Source: Phenylobacterium sp. (GTDB lineage Bacteria > Pseudomonadota > Alphaproteobacteria > Caulobacterales > Caulobacteraceae). Taken from it: DNA of 64,000 nucleotides. Of the stretch, positions 60,508 through 64,000 are shown piece by piece. Position numbers and translations under genes: made by a program. Position 1 is the stretch's first letter. The number at the start of each line of letters is the position of its first letter. The stretch covers positions 1 to 64,000 of the forward strand of contig JAGNIV010000008.1 of the NCBI GenBank assembly GCA_018001015.1, in the 5' to 3' direction. The notes below the pieces were generated by a model, which saw only the letters and a program-made list of their open reading frames with translations, searched no databases and had not been told where the DNA came from.

Positions 60508-63126
60508 ATGAGTCGTAGATTTTATTTGCTAGCCGCCAGTGCGCTGGTGAGCGCGACGGTCGTGAGCAACGCACATGCGCAGAGCGCGGGCGGCGGCAAC
60601 ATGATCGAGGAATTGGTGATCACCGCGGAGAAGCGCGAGCAGAGCCTGCAGGATGTGCCGGTGGCGGTTTCAGCCTTCACCTCGGAACGGCGCGACCTGA
60701 TCGGCATCAGCTCGGTGCAGGACATCACCAACTTCACCCCTGGTCTGGCCTACTCGGCCGGCACGGACCGCATCAGCCTGCGCGGCATTGGCCGACTGAC
60801 CAACAACCTGGCCTCAGAACCCGGGGTCGCCACCTACGTGGACGGCGTCTACACCTCGTCGACCGTTGAGGTCGGCCGCTCGCCGCTGTTCGTCGACCGG
60901 GTCGAGGTTCTGCGCGGGCCGCAGGGCACCCTCTATGGCCGCAACTCCATCGGCGGCGCGATCAACGCCATCTCCAAGCGGCCTACCAACGACTTTTCCG
61001 GCGAAATCCGCGCCAGCTACGGCAGCTATAACCGCCGCGTCCTGGAGGGCACGGTCTCCGGGCCCATCACCGAAGGCCTGCGCTACCGGCTCGGCGCGTC
61101 GATGACCAAGCAGGACGAGGGGTGGTTCCACAATATCGCCGGCGGTCCGGATGAGGGCGATATCCGCGACGAGAAGTATTTCGAGCTGCAGGTCGAGGGC
61201 GACCTGGGCGAGAACGCCGACTTCTGGGTCAAGGCCGCGCGCGGCAAGTACGACAACCGTTCAGCCCCCGGCGGCCGCACCGGCGGCGGCCTGACTCCGC
61301 AGGACACCGCTCTGATCACGCCCGGCGGCCTGTCACCCGCCTCGGGCTATGGCTTCGCCTTCGGCCAGAACATCCTGGCGCTCGGCCCGGCACGGAACTC
61401 GTCTTTCGTCACCACGGGCGGCGACCTGACGGCCTTCTCCACCAACGCCAACACCTTCAACGGCGTGAGGGACTATTCCAGCCAGATCCAGGTCAATTTC
61501 AACTACCACTTCGACGAGATGGACCTGAAGTACATCGGCGGGTTCCAGCACTATAAGTATGCGTTGCAGAGCGACTTCGACGGCACCGCCCTGCTCTCCT
61601 ACACCATCCCTCTGAACCCCGGCATCACCTCGGCCACTCAGTGCAACCCGACCTTCGTGGCCTTGGGTATCTGCCGGCCGCTGGTGGCGAAGCCCAACGT
61701 GGTCAGCCTGTACCAGGAGAACAAGGAGTGGTTCAGCCACGAGCTGAACCTGACCTCCACCAATGACAGCCCGGTCCAGTGGATCCTGGGCGCCTATGTC
61801 TACAACGAGAAGTACAAGCAGCCCTTCGACATCACCCTGCCCGACCAGGCCGAACTGGCCACGCCGTCCGGCGCGGCGGCCAATCCGCGGCGGATCATCT
61901 ACTACACCGACCAGGCCATGGAATCCTGGTCACGGGCGGCCTTCGGCCAGGTGAACTGGCAGTTCACCGACACCCTGAAACTGACGGCGGGCCTGCGCTA
62001 CACCGCCGACAAGAAGAAGGGCGTCGAGTCCGGCCGGCTGTTCTGCTTCGGCTGCTCGGCGGCGGTGGACCCGCGCGTGCTCGGCTCCTTCACCCCGGTG
62101 CTCGACATCACCACCTCCACCTTCTCGGGCACGCGGCCCGCGGGAAACACCGATCCGCAGAAGGGCGTCATCGGACCGGCGGTCACCGACGCGGCCACAG
62201 GCATTCGCCGTCGCGGCCTCTACGACACCTGGGACGCGGTGACCGGCACGCTCAACCTCGACTGGACCCCCGACGCGTCGACCCTGGTCTACGCCAAGTA
62301 CAGCCGGGGCTATAAGGCGGGCGGGTTCAACTCCGGGACCATCACGGCCTTCCCGGAGACCGACGCCGAGCACGTGGACGCCTACGAACTGGGCCTGAAG
62401 AAGGACTGGAGCGGCTCGCTGCAGACCAACGTCTCGGCCTTCTACTACGACTACCAGGACGCTCAGGTGCCGGTGGCCACCCAGCCGGCCGTCGGCCCCT
62501 CGACCTCGATCTTCTACAACATCCCCAAGTCCCGCAGCATGGGGTTCGAGCTGGAGACCATCTGGCAGCCGATCGAGAACCTGCAGATCCTGTTCAACTA
62601 TTCCTACCTCGACGCCACGATCCGCGAGTCGTGCTGTATCCAGGACGGGGCCGATCCGGCCGCCGCCCAGCCGGGCGCCAAGCCGGTGAGCAGCCTGGCC
62701 GCGGTCGATCCGATCACCGGGGCGCCGACCTCGCGCGGCCAGGACCTGTCGGGCAACCACCTGCCCGTGGCCCCGCGCAACAAGGTCGCCTTCAACGCCA
62801 ACTACACCTGGGAGTTCGAGCCCGGATCCCTCACCGGCTCGTTCAGCTATGTGTGGCGTGACAAGGTCTATTCGTCGATCTTCGATCGTCCCTACTACGA
62901 GGCGCCGGCCCGCAGCCAGATCGACGCGCGCCTGACCTGGCGGGACAGCGACGACCACTATTCGGTGATCCTGTACGGCAAGAACCTCACCGACGAGCAG
63001 GACTTCGACACCATGAGCGCGACCCGTCAGACCGGGTTCAACGCCAGCGGCGTCTACAACCTCAACCGCACCTATGTCCTGGTGCCGCCGCGCACCTACG
63101 GAGTCGAACTTCAGTACCGCTGGTAA
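60508..63126 (+). CDS. TonB-dependent outer membrane receptor
   Basis: This 872-aa receptor has a signal peptide (cleavage after AHAQS), a TonB-box-like LVITAEKREQSLQDVPVAV, the plug (VQDITNFTPGLAYSAGTDRISLRGIG, YVDGVYTSST, EVLRGPQGTLYGRNSIGGAINAISKRP), and a barrel that ends with LVPPRTYGVELQYRW. It is larger than the other receptor and shares the same plug signature. ATG at 60508 has GGGGAAGGAT upstream. The neighbouring GPH symporter suggests a carbohydrate or glycoside ligand, by context only. Confidence 0.94.
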   Translation: MSRRFYLLAASALVSATVVSNAHAQSAGGGNMIEELVITAEKREQSLQDVPVAVSAFTSERRDLIGISSVQDITNFTPGLAYSAGTDRISLRGIGRLTNNLASEPGVATYVDGVYTSSTVEVGRSPLFVDRVEVLRGPQGTLYGRNSIGGAINAISKRPTNDFSGEIRASYGSYNRRVLEGTVSGPITEGLRYRLGASMTKQDEGWFHNIAGGPDEGDIRDEKYFELQVEGDLGENADFWVKAARGKYDNRSAPGGRTGGGLTPQDTALITPGGLSPASGYGFAFGQNILALGPARNSSFVTTGGDLTAFSTNANTFNGVRDYSSQIQVNFNYHFDEMDLKYIGGFQHYKYALQSDFDGTALLSYTIPLNPGITSATQCNPTFVALGICRPLVAKPNVVSLYQENKEWFSHELNLTSTNDSPVQWILGAYVYNEKYKQPFDITLPDQAELATPSGAAANPRRIIYYTDQAMESWSRAAFGQVNWQFTDTLKLTAGLRYTADKKKGVESGRLFCFGCSAAVDPRVLGSFTPVLDITTSTFSGTRPAGNTDPQKGVIGPAVTDAATGIRRRGLYDTWDAVTGTLNLDWTPDASTLVYAKYSRGYKAGGFNSGTITAFPETDAEHVDAYELGLKKDWSGSLQTNVSAFYYDYQDAQVPVATQPAVGPSTSIFYNIPKSRSMGFELETIWQPIENLQILFNYSYLDATIRESCCIQDGADPAAAQPGAKPVSSLAAVDPITGAPTSRGQDLSGNHLPVAPRNKVAFNANYTWEFEPGSLTGSFSYVWRDKVYSSIFDRPYYEAPARSQIDARLTWRDSDDHYSVILYGKNLTDEQDFDTMSATRQTGFNASGVYNLNRTYVLVPPRTYGVELQYRW

Positions 63127-63581
63127 GACCTGGACCACCTTGCTAAGCGGGGATGTGGAGGGCGCGGCGGTTCGCCGGCGCGCCCTTCCTTCTTCCCTCT
63201 CCGCCTGTCGAAACACACCGGCCGGAACAGGCCGGGAACGTGTTGGGCGAACGTCGGCATTCGGCGGAAACCCTTGGCGGACAAGGCCTGGCATTGTGTC
63301 AGGACTGTAAGATCAAAGCCGTTGACTGAGCAGTACGGCTCCCGCACGGTTGCCTCCAAACAGCTCCGAACGCCGGCTTCTCAATTCATGGGAAGGCTGG
63401 CGAAGGATCAAAATAATGGCGGCCGTGGGCGTCCTCCACGGCGGGAGGAAGATGTGGATCGCGGCGCCCCGATGACGTTCGGAGTCCAGGCCCATCCCGT
63501 CACGGCCCCCCCATTTTTGAGCCTGGATTTTTCCGCCCGCACGGCCGCGCGGCCCGCGCCCTTTCACGCCTGGAGCCATTG
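63127..63581. other. 455-bp gap without a supported gene
   Basis: The space between the TonB receptor and the symporter holds no frame with convincing start, codon use or homology. No terminator hairpin with a T tract is obvious. Some of it must contain the promoter for the symporter gene. Confidence 0.55.
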
Positions 63582-64000
63582 ATGACCTCGACCTCAGCCG
63601 TGGGCGAACGCCCCCCTGTGGGACTGACCACCAAGGTTCTGTACGGCCTGGGCGCCGTGGCCAACGCCGTGAAGGCGCGCGGCCTCTCCACCTTCCTGCT
63701 GATCTTCTACAATCAGGTGATCGGCCTGCCGCCGCAGATGGTGTCGAGCGCCATCTTCATCGCGCTGATCTTCGACGCCTTCTGTGATCCCCTGGTGGGG
63801 CAGATTTCCGACAACTTCCGCTCGCCCTGGGGCCGACGGCACCCGTTCATGTACGCCGCCGCCCTGCCGGTCAGCCTGGCCTTCTTCCTGATCTGGAACC
63901 CGCCCAGCGGCTGGAGCAACACCGAGCTGTTCGGCTACATGCTGGCCTGCCTACTGGTGATCCGGCTGTTCGACACCTTCTTCGAGCTGCCGTCCTCGGC
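63582..64000 (+). CDS. MFS transporter, GPH-type sugar:cation symporter (partial)
   Basis: This is the N-terminal 139 codons of a glycoside-pentoside-hexuronide symporter that runs off the window end. It begins with ATG after TGGAG and reads MTSTSAVGERPPVGL, then KVLYGLGAVANAVKARGLSTFLLIFYNQVIGLPPQMVSSA and FDAFCDPLVGQISDNFRSPWGRRHPFMYAAALPVSLAFF, the GPH signature loop DPLVGQISD..GRRHP. It carries several hydrophobic helices. It follows the TonB receptor and may take over the sugar delivered by it. Confidence 0.85.
   Translation, partial: MTSTSAVGERPPVGLTTKVLYGLGAVANAVKARGLSTFLLIFYNQVIGLPPQMVSSAIFIALIFDAFCDPLVGQISDNFRSPWGRRHPFMYAAALPVSLAFFLIWNPPSGWSNTELFGYMLACLLVIRLFDTFFELPSS

Noticed and set aside
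63274..63582. 102-aa frame between the TonB receptor and the symporter
   Set aside because: Basic low-complexity product, no ribosome site, no family; the frame ends at the symporter start by chance.

Overview
The window looks like a chromosomal segment of an alphaproteobacterium of the Caulobacteraceae (Caulobacter or Phenylobacterium type). The evidence is gene content and order: a Tad/Cpa pilus locus in the order pilA-cpaA-cpaB-cpaC-cpaD-cpaE, a TipF-like polarity protein, RcdA (regulator of CtrA degradation), the ZauP-ZapA pair, a BamF-type (DUF3035) lipoprotein, CtrA-box-like sequences at pilA and rcdA, several TonB-dependent receptors, and high-GC coding sequence. The genus is inferred, not proven. 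No rRNA, tRNA, transposase, prophage or CRISPR array was seen.

Layout. 1-6.7 kb: Tad pilus genes on the minus strand (cpaE cut by the window edge), with a divergent group of a stand-alone secretin-N-domain protein and two TadE-like pseudopilins. 6.7-8.8 kb: p-aminobenzoate synthesis (pabC, pabB). 8.9-12.7 kb: a glutathione transferase, a divergent acyl-CoA dehydrogenase and two TetR regulators. 13.2-17.2 kb: a HIG1-type membrane protein, PduO-type cobalamin adenosyltransferase, etfBA and 3-hydroxybutyryl-CoA dehydrogenase. 17.2-18.5 kb: an AT-richer two-gene islet (DUF488 plus an uncharacterised partner), the clearest accessory module here. 18.5-24.4 kb: GMC oxidoreductase, tipF, HAD phosphatase, NlpE-like lipoprotein, MaoC hydratase, ribF. 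24.6-32.7 kb: ileS-lspA-bamF, a TraB/GumN-like protein that lacks its motif histidines, mutL, zauP-zapA. 32.8-39.5 kb: carbon metabolism (tkt, purT, gap, pgk, fba), closed by a strong terminator.

39.6-46 kb: an uptake locus made of a TonB receptor, a serine hydrolase, a double-TetR regulator and an MHS-type transporter. 46-50.2 kb: bacterioferritin and its ferredoxin behind a palindromic, probably iron-responsive operator, then thiE, efp, an inositol-phosphatase family gene and glpQ. 50.2-54.4 kb: exporter ABC protein, rpmE, rcdA, a DUF1192 gene and a quinone oxidoreductase. 54.4-58.9 kb: a nitrate-type ABC uptake operon (outer-membrane barrel, nrtA, nrtB, ATPase). Its 5' leader contains two hexaloop hairpins and an overlapping terminator, as expected for ANTAR/NasT antitermination. 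59.2-64 kb: an SDR dehydrogenase, a large TonB receptor and the start of a GPH-type sugar symporter cut by the window end.

The strongest candidates for new biology are the DUF488 islet with its 16-bp palindromic operator, the nitrate leader attenuator, the CtrA-like triple half-site before rcdA, and the tandem TetR protein at the TonB/hydrolase locus. All functions are read from sequence motifs and family knowledge; no search was run.
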